37,076 nt of DNA from Alphaproteobacteria bacterium. GTDB lineage: Bacteria > Pseudomonadota > Alphaproteobacteria > Caulobacterales > Maricaulaceae. Positions 31,350-37,076 of this stretch are shown one piece after another; position 1 is the first letter of the stretch, and every line of letters starts with the position of its first letter. The stretch is taken from the NCBI GenBank assembly GCA_016124665.1, contig WGNH01000032.1, positions 1 through 37,076 of the forward strand, written 5' to 3'. Position numbers and translations under genes: made by a program. The notes beneath the pieces were generated by a model. The model saw only the letters and a list, made by a program, of their open reading frames with translations. It was not told where the DNA came from and did not search any database.

Positions 31350-31586
31350 CTAGCCGGTTTTCTCGCTGATGAATTTCACAGCGGCACCAACCGTCTGGAT
31401 GTGCTCTGCAGCATCATCCGGGATTTCAATGTCGAACTCTTCCTCGAACGCCATCACCAGCTCGACATTATCGAGCGAGTCAGCGCCGAGATCGTCGATG
31501 AAGGACGCGGACTCCGTGACCTTGTCTTCTTCAACGTCGAGATGTTCAACAACGATTTTTTTAACGCGGGCAAGAACGTCGGACAT
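31350..31586 (-). CDS. acpP: Acyl carrier protein
   Basis: AcpP carries growing acyl chains on a phosphopantetheine arm. The 78-residue acidic protein has the attachment motif [12 protein letters not shown], with Ser37 as the modified serine. Helix II (the recognition helix) and the pattern [15 protein letters not shown] are standard. It sits between fabG and fabF. A 164-bp gap to fabG upstream, holding an inverted repeat at 31695-31712, suggests that acpP has its own promoter, as expected for one of the most abundant proteins. Confidence 0.97.
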   Translation of the reverse strand: MSDVLARVKKIVVEHLDVEEDKVTESASFIDDLGADSLDNVELVMAFEEEFDIEIPDDAAEHIQTVGAAVKFISEKTG

Positions 31587-31694
31587 AAGCGATTCCCTTC
31601 TGCAATCCTTCGTAAAACCTTATGCGGGGCCGGGCGAACCGGAAAGCGCCGAGTACAGACGCCAATTCCCCCAAACAAATGGTGCGGGGCAGTT

Positions 31695-31712
31695 AGCACG
31701 CCAAATCGTGCT
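31695..31712. promoter_or_regulatory. 18-bp perfect inverted repeat upstream of acpP
   Basis: AGCACG and CGTGCT flank the 6-bp centre CCAAAT, 109 bp before the acpP start, in the fabG-acpP gap. On the minus strand a weak promoter-like pair (TTGTTT, 17 bp, TACTCG) lies just downstream. The dyad has the size of a dimeric repressor site and could regulate acpP-fabF. No regulator can be named, and the dyad could also be a weak attenuating hairpin after fabG. Confidence 0.35.
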
Positions 31713-31750
31713 TGACCAGACGGTGTGCGCCCCGTCCTGCCCGGCCGGTA

Positions 31751-32488
31751 TCAGATCATGGCCATGCCGCCATTGACGTGCAAGGTCTGGCCAGTGACGT
31801 AATGGGCTTCATCGCTGGCGAGATAGGCCACAGCCGCAGCAATATCCTCGCCGGAGCCGAGATCATTGGCCGGAATTTTCGACAGGATGGCTTCGCGCTG
31901 CTGATCGTTCAGCGCATCGGTCATCGGCGAGGCGATAAAACCGGGTGCGACACAATTTGCCGTCACGCCGCGCGCGGCCACTTCCTGGGCCAGGGATTTG
32001 GTGAAGCCGATCATGCCGGCCTTGGAGGCGCAATAATTGGCCTGCCCCGGATTTCCCATCACGCCGACGACCGAAGTGATGCCGATGATGCGGCCATGAC
32101 GCGCCTTCATCATGCCGCGCAGGGCGGCGCGTGAGAGGCGGAAATAGCTTTCCAGATTGATCTTCAGGACCTGCTGCCAGTCCTCATCCTTCATCCGCAT
32201 CAACAAGCCGTCCCTGGTGATGCCGGCATTGGCGACGAGGATATCGAGCCCGCCCATGGCTTCGGCGGCCTGTTTCGGCAAGGCGTCCACTGCCTCGCCA
32301 TCATCGAGATTGCAGGCGATCGCATGCACCCTATCGCCCAGCTCTGCCTTCAGTTCATCCAGTTTTTCCTGGCGGGTTCCGGAAATCGTCACTGTTGCGC
32401 CCTGGGCATGGAGTGTGCGCGCAATGGCGCCGCCAATACCGCCGGTGGCACCTGTGACCAGCGCGGTCTTGCCTTCGAGTGAGAACAT
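31751..32488 (-). CDS. fabG: 3-oxoacyl-[acyl-carrier-protein] reductase
   Basis: FabG reduces 3-oxoacyl-ACP with NADPH. The 245-residue short-chain dehydrogenase has the cofactor motif TGATGGIGGAIA (about residues 12-23), NAG at 87-89, and the catalytic Ser139, Tyr152 and Lys156 (NYCASKAG). The C-terminus ends in VTGQTLHVNGGMAMI. The gene starts with two ATGs. The second, at 32488, gives the usual N-terminus MFSLEGKTALVTG and is 7 nt from AGGAG, whereas the first at 32491 is only 4 nt away. Either way the start overlaps the fabD stop (ATGATG), so the two are coupled. Confidence 0.95.
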   Translation of the reverse strand: MFSLEGKTALVTGATGGIGGAIARTLHAQGATVTISGTRQEKLDELKAELGDRVHAIACNLDDGEAVDALPKQAAEAMGGLDILVANAGITRDGLLMRMKDEDWQQVLKINLESYFRLSRAALRGMMKARHGRIIGITSVVGVMGNPGQANYCASKAGMIGFTKSLAQEVAARGVTANCVAPGFIASPMTDALNDQQREAILSKIPANDLGSGEDIAAAVAYLASDEAHYVTGQTLHVNGGMAMI

Positions 32489-33438
32489 CATTTGGCTCCT
32501 TTGAGGGAAGCGGCGAAGGCTTCCAGATTGTCAGGGGTGATCAGCGGCGTACCGGCCGCGTCCGGCGCCGTGCGCTTGAGCATGCCGGACAGCACCTTGC
32601 CACCGGCTTCGGCGAATTCCGTGACGCCGCCCTCACCCGCCATCCATTGCACGCTCTCGCGCCAGCGCACACGGCCGGTGACCTGTTCGACCAGAAGCTG
32701 GCGGATCGTATCGGGATCGCTTTCCGGGGCGGCGCGGACATTGACGACGACCGGCACGCTCGGCGCGTTGATTTTTGCTGCAGCCAATGCTGCGGCCATG
32801 GCCTCGGCCGCCGGCTGCATCAGCGTGCAGTGAAACGGCGCCGAGACCGGCAGAGCCATGGCGCGTTTGACACCTTGCGACTGGGCATGGGCGATCGCCG
32901 CATCGACGGCGGCTTTCGCGCCGGAAATCACGATCTGACCCGGCGCATTGTCATTGGCAACCTGACAGACACCGTGTTCCGCCCCGGCCCTGGCCGCCGC
33001 TTCGGCGACATCCATTTCGGCCCCGATCAGGGCCGCCATGGCACCCTCACCGACCGGCACCGCGGCCTGCATGGCCTGGCCGCGCAGTTTCAGGAGTTTG
33101 GCCGCATCAGTGATGGACAGCGATCCGGCGGCCGCCAGCGCAGAGTATTCGCCCAGTGAGTGACCGGCGACGAATTTGGCGGACGTTACATCAATCCTGA
33201 ACTGGGTTTCCAGCACCCGCATCACGGCCAGGGACGCGGCCATGATGGCGGGCTGGGCATTTTCGGTCAGGGTGAGATCTTCCAGCGGGCCATCCGCCAT
33301 CAGATGCGAGAGTTTCTGACCCAGCGCCTCATCGATCTCGTCGAGCACATCACGCGCCGCCGGAAAGGCTCCGGCCAGCTCCGTGCCCATGCCGACAGCC
33401 TGCGAGCCCTGTCCCGGAAATACGAATGCCAGCGTCAT
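32488..33438 (-). CDS. fabD: Malonyl-CoA:ACP transacylase
   Basis: FabD loads malonate onto ACP. The 316-residue protein begins MTLAFVFPGQGSQAVGMG, has the nucleophile elbow GHSLGEYSAL (Ser94) and the catalytic His203 in SAPFHCTLM. The ATG at 33438 has GGGAG 6 nt upstream; an upstream ATG at 33459 adds seven residues outside the family pattern. It heads the fabD-fabG-acpP-fabF series. The preceding gene on the same strand ends 54 bp upstream. Confidence 0.95.
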   Translation of the reverse strand: MTLAFVFPGQGSQAVGMGTELAGAFPAARDVLDEIDEALGQKLSHLMADGPLEDLTLTENAQPAIMAASLAVMRVLETQFRIDVTSAKFVAGHSLGEYSALAAAGSLSITDAAKLLKLRGQAMQAAVPVGEGAMAALIGAEMDVAEAAARAGAEHGVCQVANDNAPGQIVISGAKAAVDAAIAHAQSQGVKRAMALPVSAPFHCTLMQPAAEAMAAALAAAKINAPSVPVVVNVRAAPESDPDTIRQLLVEQVTGRVRWRESVQWMAGEGGVTEFAEAGGKVLSGMLKRTAPDAAGTPLITPDNLEAFAASLKGAK

Positions 33439-33492
33439 GGCGTGCTCCCTCAACTTCATTCAGGGTGTCGATAAACAGCGCAGCCGGTTTAA

Positions 33493-33885
33493 TCAATCGC
33501 CGGAGGTCAGCCAGGCGATGGCGTCATCGCGGTCGCGGAAGACGCGGCTTTTCAGATCCGGTCCGCTGATGGCCATCAATTCGAACAGCTTGATAATGGC
33601 GAGATCCAGCTCCTTCTCGACAAGGATGGCCTCTTTCAGCCCGGCCGCCGGCCCTGACCTTGCCTTCTTCATGGCCGGGATCAGCACCTCCTGATAGCCC
33701 TTGATGGTGAAATCGCTGAAATCGGCATCCGCACTGGCAATGCCGAGGATTTGGCTGTCGTCATTCCATTCCGGACGCGCCATGCAATCGGGAATATATT
33801 CAGCGATCTCCTCCACGGTCATTTTGCCATGGGTCCGCATTTCGAAGATATTGTGTTCTGGCAGGTAACGAATGGTACAGGGCAT
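33493..33885 (-). CDS. SpoIIAA/STAS-like protein of unknown function
   Basis: A 130-residue soluble protein with no signal peptide. IFEMRTHGKMTVEEIAEYIPD at the N-terminus and the C-terminal RVFRDRDDAIAWLTSGD give the pattern of SpoIIAA-like/SEC14-related STAS-fold proteins, in which FRD--DA--WL closes the domain. The family has been loosely linked to lipid or ligand binding, but no function is settled. Three ATGs lie close together (33894, 33891 and 33885). The last is chosen since AAGGG lies about 9 nt before it; the first two are too near. It is upstream of fabD on the same strand and divergent from the next small gene. The assignment is tentative. Confidence 0.65.
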   Translation of the reverse strand: MPCTIRYLPEHNIFEMRTHGKMTVEEIAEYIPDCMARPEWNDDSQILGIASADADFSDFTIKGYQEVLIPAMKKARSGPAAGLKEAILVEKELDLAIIKLFELMAISGPDLKSRVFRDRDDAIAWLTSGD

Positions 33886-34066
33886 CAGCATCATCCCTTC
33901 ACAGGATCAAAACCGGCTGGCGCCCCTCCCCCGGCACCGCAAGACTATCAGATTGCCCCTGCCGCCGCCCAGCATGTGAAGGTTGCAGCCCCGGCCGCGC
34001 CTATCGCCCGATCCCCGTCCGCGCGGCAAGACTTGTGTGCAGCGGGAAATGCGTCAGAATTCCCGC

Positions 34067-34252
34067 ATGCGCACCCGGCCACCCCTCGCCCGCCGTTTCC
34101 TCTATGCCGCGATCTTCTTCGTGATCGGCTCGGCGGTGTTGATGGGCGTCGCCATCGTAGCCGATCCGATGAAGCGCTGCGAGGAACGCGGTGGCACTTT
34201 CCATATCGCCGGGCGGTGGTGTGAGGAGGCCGAAATTCCACAGGACTTGTGA
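34067..34252 (+). CDS. Small single-pass membrane protein (61 aa)
   Basis: The predicted protein has a basic N-terminus (MRTRPPLARR), one hydrophobic helix (FLYAAIFFVIGSAVLMGVAIVA, in about residues 11-32) and a short exported tail, DPMKRCEERGGTFHIAGRWC, followed by EEAEIPQDL. The two cysteines in the tail (C-x14-C) could form a disulfide. The positive-inside layout argues that it is a real membrane protein, but there is no clear ribosome binding site. An upstream ATG at 34049 is an alternative. Tails of the type RCEERGGTFH--GRWC occur in small proteobacterial hypotheticals, from memory. Function unknown. Confidence 0.55.
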   Translation: MRTRPPLARRFLYAAIFFVIGSAVLMGVAIVADPMKRCEERGGTFHIAGRWCEEAEIPQDL

Positions 34253-34257
34253 TGGCG

Positions 34258-34286
34258 TTGACTGGGTACCGGCTTTCAGCTAATTT
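34258..34286 (+). promoter_or_regulatory. Candidate promoter of the toxin-antitoxin operon
   Basis: TTGACT (-35, 5 of 6) at 34258-34263, a 17-bp spacer, then TAATTT (-10 position, weak) at 34281-34286. The -10 lies inside the palindrome at 34280-34297, so a repressor bound there would block RNA polymerase. Confidence 0.5.
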
Positions 34287-34297
34287 AGCCAAATTAG
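34280..34297. promoter_or_regulatory. Operator-like palindrome before the toxin-antitoxin genes
   Basis: CTAATTTAGCCAAATTAG is a perfect inverted repeat with 7-bp arms and a 4-bp centre. A smaller palindrome, GCTAA-T-TTAGC (34279-34289), is nested in it. It overlaps the predicted -10 and lies 18 bp before the antitoxin ATG. Phd/YefM antitoxins generally repress their own operon by binding such sites, so this is a good autoregulatory operator candidate. Confidence 0.6.
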
Positions 34298-34315
34298 TTG
34301 AAATGGACAAAAGCC

Positions 34316-34597
34316 ATGAAGACCTACACCGCGACCGAAGCCAAGAACAAGTTCGGGCAATTGCTGGATGATGCCCAGCGCGGGCCGGTACGGATCGAGA
34401 AGCACGGGCGGGGCTCATCCTACATCGTCTCGGAAGCCGATTACGAAGTCATCCAGGCGCAAAAGGAAAGAGCGCTGAAAGATATCCTGGACGAAAGTCA
34501 GCGTGACATTGATGCGGGCCGGACCATACCGGCTGAAATCGTGCACGAAGAAATCCGGCAGAAGCTATTGCAGATGAAAGCCGATGCTGCGGATTGA
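34316..34597 (+). CDS. Type II antitoxin, Phd/YefM family
   Basis: A 93-residue antitoxin. The N-terminal Phd/YefM fold, which dimerises and binds operator DNA, is seen as YTATEAKNKFGQLLDDAQRG, PVRIEKHGRGSSYIVSEADYEVI. The C-terminal half (KERALKDILDESQRDIDAGR, then TIPAEIVHEEIRQKLLQM) is the toxin-binding tail. The ATG at 34316 is used; an in-frame TTG at 34298 lies next to the operator palindrome and is not needed. It overlaps the toxin gene by 14 bp, giving coupled translation. Confidence 0.88.
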   Translation: MKTYTATEAKNKFGQLLDDAQRGPVRIEKHGRGSSYIVSEADYEVIQAQKERALKDILDESQRDIDAGRTIPAEIVHEEIRQKLLQMKADAAD

Positions 34598-34877
34598 ATA
34601 TTCAGCCCGTGCTGAGCGAAATCTGGATGAGATATCGGATTATACAGCGCTGAACTGGGGCGTGGACCAGGCGCTCGAATATCACGCTGCCCTTACAGAG
34701 AAGATCAATCAGCTCGCAGCCCAGCCGCATTCAGGACGCGCCGTTCCCGACATCGGGCACAACCTGCGCAAGCTGATCATCCGCCATCATGTCGCCTATT
34801 ATTCCGTCGAGCCTGACCGGGTGCTGATCCGGGCCATCCTGCATTTCAGCCAGCTGCCCGACCGGCTGCGCGAATAG
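34584..34877 (+). CDS. Type II toxin, RelE/ParE family
   Basis: A 97-residue toxin. LRIEYSARAERNLDEISDYTALNWG is the ParE/RelE N-terminus, followed by PHSGRAVPDIGHNLRKLIIRHHVAYY and VLIRAILHFSQLPDRL at the C-terminus. The R-x-I-L-H pattern is more like ParE (gyrase poison) than RelE (mRNA cleavage), but the two cannot be separated by eye. It overlaps the antitoxin gene and ends just before the rpsF promoter. The pair sits between two housekeeping blocks, an accessory insertion. Confidence 0.88.
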   Translation: MLRIEYSARAERNLDEISDYTALNWGVDQALEYHAALTEKINQLAAQPHSGRAVPDIGHNLRKLIIRHHVAYYSVEPDRVLIRAILHFSQLPDRLRE

Positions 34878-34888
34878 CCCCTCCCCAC

Positions 34889-34917
34889 TTGCCTTGCCGC
34901 AGGCTTTCGCCTATACG
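34889..34917 (+). promoter_or_regulatory. Candidate promoter of rpsF-rpsR-rplI
   Basis: TTGCCT (-35, 4 of 6) at 34889-34894, 17-bp spacer, TATACG (-10, 4 of 6) at 34912-34917. Transcription would begin near 34924, leaving a leader of about 130 nt before rpsF. Such a leader could hold the S6:S18-binding structure known from many bacterial rpsF mRNAs. I did not identify that motif with confidence. Confidence 0.45.
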
Positions 34918-35052
34918 CCCGCCTTCGAACGAATGCGGTCCTTTCTCCCGTCTGTAACGTGCGCACAGGGCGCATGGGAAAAGGAGCCACCGCAGATCAT
35001 CCCGACCCTTCGGTTGATCCGCGCCGCATTCATGAGAGAAGGGAGTGCCCAC

Positions 35053-35406
35053 ATGGCTCTGTATGAGCATGTATTCATTGCGCGTCCGGACATTTCTCCG
35101 GCGCAGGTTGAGTCTCTGACCGAAGAGCTCAAAACCCTCGTTGAGGAAAAAGGCGGCAAGGTCGGCAAGACCGAGTACTGGGGTCTTCGCAACCTCGCCT
35201 ACCGTGTGCACAAGCACCGCAAGGGCCATTATGGCCTTCTGGACATTGACGCCGGCGCGGAGGTTCTGAACGAACTCGACCGTCGTCAGCGCCTGTCCGA
35301 CGATGTCATCCGTCACATGACGGTGAAGGTTGATGCGCACACGGAAGAGCCATCCGCCATCCTGTCGAAAAAAGACGACCGGCGCCGCCGGGAACAGCGC
35401 CGCTAG
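35053..35406 (+). CDS. rpsF: 30S ribosomal protein bS6
   Basis: bS6 binds the platform of the 30S subunit with bS18. The 117-residue protein has the family pattern MALYEHVFIARPDISPAQVE, GGKVGKTEYWGLRNLAYRVHKHRKGHY, and RRQRLSDDVIRHMTVKVD, with a basic C-terminal tail (KKDDRRRREQRR). AGAAGGGAG lies upstream of the ATG at 35053; the frame is open further upstream only through the leader. It is 18 bp upstream of rpsR. Confidence 0.96.
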   Translation: MALYEHVFIARPDISPAQVESLTEELKTLVEEKGGKVGKTEYWGLRNLAYRVHKHRKGHYGLLDIDAGAEVLNELDRRQRLSDDVIRHMTVKVDAHTEEPSAILSKKDDRRRREQRR

Positions 35407-35424
35407 GCCGAGGGAGACACGAAA

Positions 35425-35679
35425 ATGTCTGATCTGAATATTTCCAATATTCCGGCCCGCCGCCCGTTCCAGCGCCGCCGGAAAGTCTGTCCGTTCTCCG
35501 GCGAGCATGCGCCGGCGATCGACTACAAGGATCCCAAGCTGTTGCAGCGCTACATGTCGGAAAAGGGCAAGATTGTCCCGGCCCGCATCACCGCTGTTTC
35601 CGCGAAGAAGCAACGCGAACTGGCCCGTGCCATCAAGCGCGCCCGCCAGATGGCCATTCTGCCCTACGCGGTCGATTAA
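35425..35679 (+). CDS. rpsR: 30S ribosomal protein bS18
   Basis: bS18 forms a heterodimer with bS6 on 16S rRNA. The 84-residue protein contains [29 protein letters not shown], then [33 protein letters not shown], which is the strongly conserved core. Only the single Cys of VCPF is present, so it is the zinc-free type. It lies between rpsF and rplI in the standard order. Confidence 0.97.
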   Translation: MSDLNISNIPARRPFQRRRKVCPFSGEHAPAIDYKDPKLLQRYMSEKGKIVPARITAVSAKKQRELARAIKRARQMAILPYAVD

Positions 35680-35690
35680 GGAGAGAGACG

Positions 35691-36335
35691 ATGCAAGTTA
35701 TCCTTCTTGAACGCGTCGACAATCTGGGCGACATGGGTGAGGAAGTGGCCGTAAAGGCGGGTTATGCCCGCAACTACCTGCTGCCCCAGGAGCGTGCCTT
35801 GCGCGCCACCGAGGCCAATCGCAAGCGGTTCGAAGCACAGCGCGAAATTCTCGAAAAGCGCAATGCCGAACGCCGGGACGAGGCCGCCAAATCCGCCGAG
35901 GGCATTGATGGGGAAACCTTCATCATGATCCGTCAGGCGGGCGAAACCGGCCAGCTCTACGGTTCGGTGACCACGCGGGATATCGCGGAAGCGGTGTCCA
36001 CGGACGCCGTCAAGGTGGGCCGCTCGATGGTGGTGCTCAACGTCCCGATCAAGACGCTGGGTCTGCATGAGATCGAAATCAAGCTGCACCCGGAAGTGTC
36101 CATCACGGTGACCATCAATGTCGCCCGCACGACGGACGAAGCCGAACGTCAGGCCAAGGGCGAAGACGTGATCGCATCGCAAGCCGATGAGGATCGCGCC
36201 ATTGCCGAAGCCCAGGCGGCCGAGCTGTTTGAAGCCGGAGCCGAGCCGGAAGACCTGATCGCGGCCGAGGAAAATGCCGAGGCCGAGGCGCAAGCCGAAG
36301 CTGAAGCTGCGGAAGAGGACGAAGACAAGGCGTAA
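35691..36335 (+). CDS. rplI: 50S ribosomal protein bL9 with acidic C-terminal extension
   Basis: bL9 binds near the L1 stalk and limits ribosome slippage. The N-terminal domain is standard ([33 protein letters not shown], then RALRATEAN). A long central helix and the C-terminal domain ([14 protein letters not shown] to [13 protein letters not shown]) follow. The core ends at about residue 149. A further 65 residues, rich in Glu and Ala ([23 protein letters not shown] at the end), make it 214 residues long against about 150 in E. coli. Extended acidic tails on L9 occur in several alphaproteobacteria. AAGGAG precedes the ATG, and a strong terminator follows 30 bp after the stop. Confidence 0.96.
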   Translation: MQVILLERVDNLGDMGEEVAVKAGYARNYLLPQERALRATEANRKRFEAQREILEKRNAERRDEAAKSAEGIDGETFIMIRQAGETGQLYGSVTTRDIAEAVSTDAVKVGRSMVVLNVPIKTLGLHEIEIKLHPEVSITVTINVARTTDEAERQAKGEDVIASQADEDRAIAEAQAAELFEAGAEPEDLIAAEENAEAEAQAEAEAAEEDEDKA

Positions 36336-36365
36336 GCCCGGGTTTTCATCCTTGAACGGAATTGA

Positions 36366-36392
36366 GGCGGGCCATTGCGGCCCGCCTTTTTT
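36366..36392 (+). terminator. Rho-independent terminator of the rpsF-rpsR-rplI operon
   Basis: GGCGGGCC and GGCCCGCC form a perfect 8-bp stem with the loop ATTGC, followed directly by six T. It is 30 bp after the rplI stop and separates this operon from dnaB. Confidence 0.92.
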
Positions 36393-36402
36393 CTTTGCCG
36401 CC

Positions 36403-36407
36403 GACTC
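36403..36407. promoter_or_regulatory. GANTC methylation site before dnaB
   Basis: GACTC, a target for the CcrM adenine methyltransferase of Caulobacter-type alphaproteobacteria. It lies 3 bp before the DnaA box at 36411. GANTC methylation state modulates promoters bound by GcrA or CtrA in that group. Whether it matters here is inference; the motif is short and occurs elsewhere in the window. Confidence 0.4.
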
Positions 36408-36410
36408 GAG

Positions 36411-36419
36411 TTATCCACA
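36411..36419 (+). promoter_or_regulatory. DnaA box upstream of dnaB
   Basis: TTATCCACA matches the high-affinity E. coli-type DnaA 9-mer exactly. It lies 94 bp before the dnaB start codon, in the intergenic region and beyond the rplI terminator. DnaA acts as a transcription factor for replication genes in Caulobacter, so binding here would tie helicase supply to initiator activity. Confidence 0.65.
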
Positions 36420-36446
36420 GATCGGCAATTTCCTGTTGGCGATCTG
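36418..36446. promoter_or_regulatory. Inverted repeat adjoining the DnaA box
   Basis: Left arm CAGATCGGCAA (36418-36428) and right arm TTGGCGATCTG (36436-36446) pair at 10 of 11 positions around a 7-nt centre, TTTCCTG. The left arm overlaps the last two bases of the DnaA box. AAAAA follows the right arm. It may be an operator or form a leader hairpin; it lacks the T-tract of a plus-strand terminator. Confidence 0.55.
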
Positions 36447-36487
36447 AAAAACCCCAATGTCAACGAATTTTCATCAGTAGACGCGCT

Positions 36488-36502
36488 TTAAGACATCGTT
36501 AA
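36488..36502. promoter_or_regulatory. CtrA-type box before dnaB
   Basis: TTAA-GACATCG-TTAA fits the full CtrA consensus TTAA-N7-TTAA; the C that often follows is G here. The box ends 11 bp before the dnaB ATG, so CtrA bound there would be more likely to repress than to activate. The motif is AT-only and is expected to be rare by chance in this GC-rich DNA. Confidence 0.6.
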
Positions 36503-36513
36503 GACCATGAGCC

Positions 36514-37076
36514 ATGGCGATACATGATCTCCCCCATCCGGACGACACCGGAGCCGATGCAGCCCCGCACAATATCGAGGCCGAGCAGGCCTTTCTGGGC
36601 GCGCTCATGTATGACAATGAAGTGCTGCACCGGGTCAGCGACTGGCTGCGCGCGGACCATTTCTACGACCCGGTCCATGGCCGGATCTTCCAGGCGATTT
36701 CAGACCGTATCCAGCGCGGCGCCCTGGCTGATGCCATTGTTCTCAAAACGGATTTCGAGCGCGATGGCGGTCTGAAGGAAATCGGCGGCGCGTCCTATCT
36801 GGCGCTGCTTCTGGAAAGCGCTTCCGACTCGGTGGCGGCCGTTGAATATGCCCAGCTGATCTATGATCTGGCGCTGCGCCGGGCGCTGATCCGGGTCAGT
36901 GCGGAACTGTCCCACGAAGCCACCGAAGCGACACCGGAAACCCATGCCCGCCACCTGATCGAGAGCGCCGAACGCAAGCTGTTCGAGCTGGCCGAGACCG
37001 GCGGCAATCAGCGCGGCTTCATCAGCTTCAAGGACGCGCTGACCGAATCCGTCGAGATGGCGGCGGCGGCCTATGA
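36514..37076 (+). CDS. dnaB: Replicative DNA helicase DnaB, N-terminal part (runs off the window)
   Basis: DnaB is the hexameric 5'-3' helicase at the replication fork. The visible 187 residues cover the N-terminal domain: PHNIEAEQAFLGALMYDNEVLHRVSDWLRADHFYDPVHGRIFQAI, then GGASYLALLLESA and the linker region (ERKLFELAETGGNQRGFISFKDAL). These match bacterial DnaB; the RecA-like ATPase domain is outside. The ATG at 36514 is the only workable start: an ATG at 36507 is in another frame and stops at once. There is no clear Shine-Dalgarno sequence. It stands in its own transcription unit after the rplI terminator, with a DnaA box, an inverted repeat and a CtrA-type box in the 121 bp before it. Confidence 0.95.
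   Translation, partial: MAIHDLPHPDDTGADAAPHNIEAEQAFLGALMYDNEVLHRVSDWLRADHFYDPVHGRIFQAISDRIQRGALADAIVLKTDFERDGGLKEIGGASYLALLLESASDSVAAVEYAQLIYDLALRRALIRVSAELSHEATEATPETHARHLIESAERKLFELAETGGNQRGFISFKDALTESVEMAAAAY

Noticed and set aside
1-37076. CRISPR array, tRNA or rRNA genes, prophage, or intact insertion sequence
   Set aside because: No regularly spaced direct repeats, no cloverleaf or rRNA-like segment noticed by eye, no phage structural genes, and only a transposase stump.

Overview
The window is about 37 kb of GC-rich chromosomal DNA from an alphaproteobacterium. The gene complement and order (rnd, ppx-ppk-hdaA, purMN, ndk, holC-pepA, lptFG-lptD-surA-pdxA-rsmA, gmk-yicC-mltG-fabF-acpP-fabG-fabD, rpsF-rpsR-rplI-dnaB) recall, from memory, the Caulobacterales and Maricaulales/Hyphomonadaceae. 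A CtrA-type box (TTAA-N7-TTAA), GANTC sites and an HdaA gene fit this placement. The genus cannot be named from the sequence alone.

Layout. 1-1.1 kb: the 5' end of aspS (minus strand) and an exported protein of unknown function. 1.4-4.1 kb: a compact plus-strand operon of a TetR regulator, a PlsC-type acyltransferase and an LplT-like lysophospholipid transporter. 4.1-10.8 kb: rnd converges on a minus-strand operon running DUF2066 protein, hdaA, ppk, ppx. 10.9-12.9 kb: purM, purN and arfB on the plus strand. 13.1-16.4 kb: ndk and a DUF2268-like metalloprotease (minus), then an ABC-F ATPase (plus). 16.4-16.9 kb: a non-coding patch of palindromic repeats and what looks like the 5' stump of an IS481-type transposase. 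16.9-19.7 kb: two small lipoprotein genes (one an I78-like inhibitor), holC and pepA (minus). 19.8-27.5 kb: lptF-lptG-lptD-surA-pdxA-rsmA (plus). 27.5-33.9 kb: gmk, yicC, mltG, fabF, acpP, fabG, fabD and a SpoIIAA-like gene (minus). 34.1-34.9 kb: a small membrane protein and a Phd/ParE toxin-antitoxin pair. 35.0-37.1 kb: rpsF-rpsR-rplI with a terminator, then dnaB, which runs off the end.

Most genes are housekeeping and serve envelope building (lptF, lptG, lptD, surA, mltG), fatty acid and phospholipid synthesis (fabDGF, acpP, plsC, lplT), nucleotide supply (purM, purN, ndk, gmk), polyphosphate metabolism, translation and replication (holC, hdaA, dnaB). The accessory parts are the TetR-plsC-lplT operon, the exported or lipoprotein unknowns, the DUF2268 protease, the toxin-antitoxin pair and the repeat islands.

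The most interesting signal is the 121-bp region between the rplI terminator and dnaB. It holds a GANTC methylation site, an exact DnaA box (TTATCCACA), an 11-bp-arm inverted repeat touching that box, and a TTAA-N7-TTAA CtrA-type box 11 bp before the dnaB start codon. This suggests combined cell-cycle control of the replicative helicase. I saw no wholly new multi-gene system. Other points worth following up are the lysophospholipid module, the LptD cysteine pattern, paired repeat islands in two convergent intergenic regions, and two places where convergent genes share a palindromic stop.
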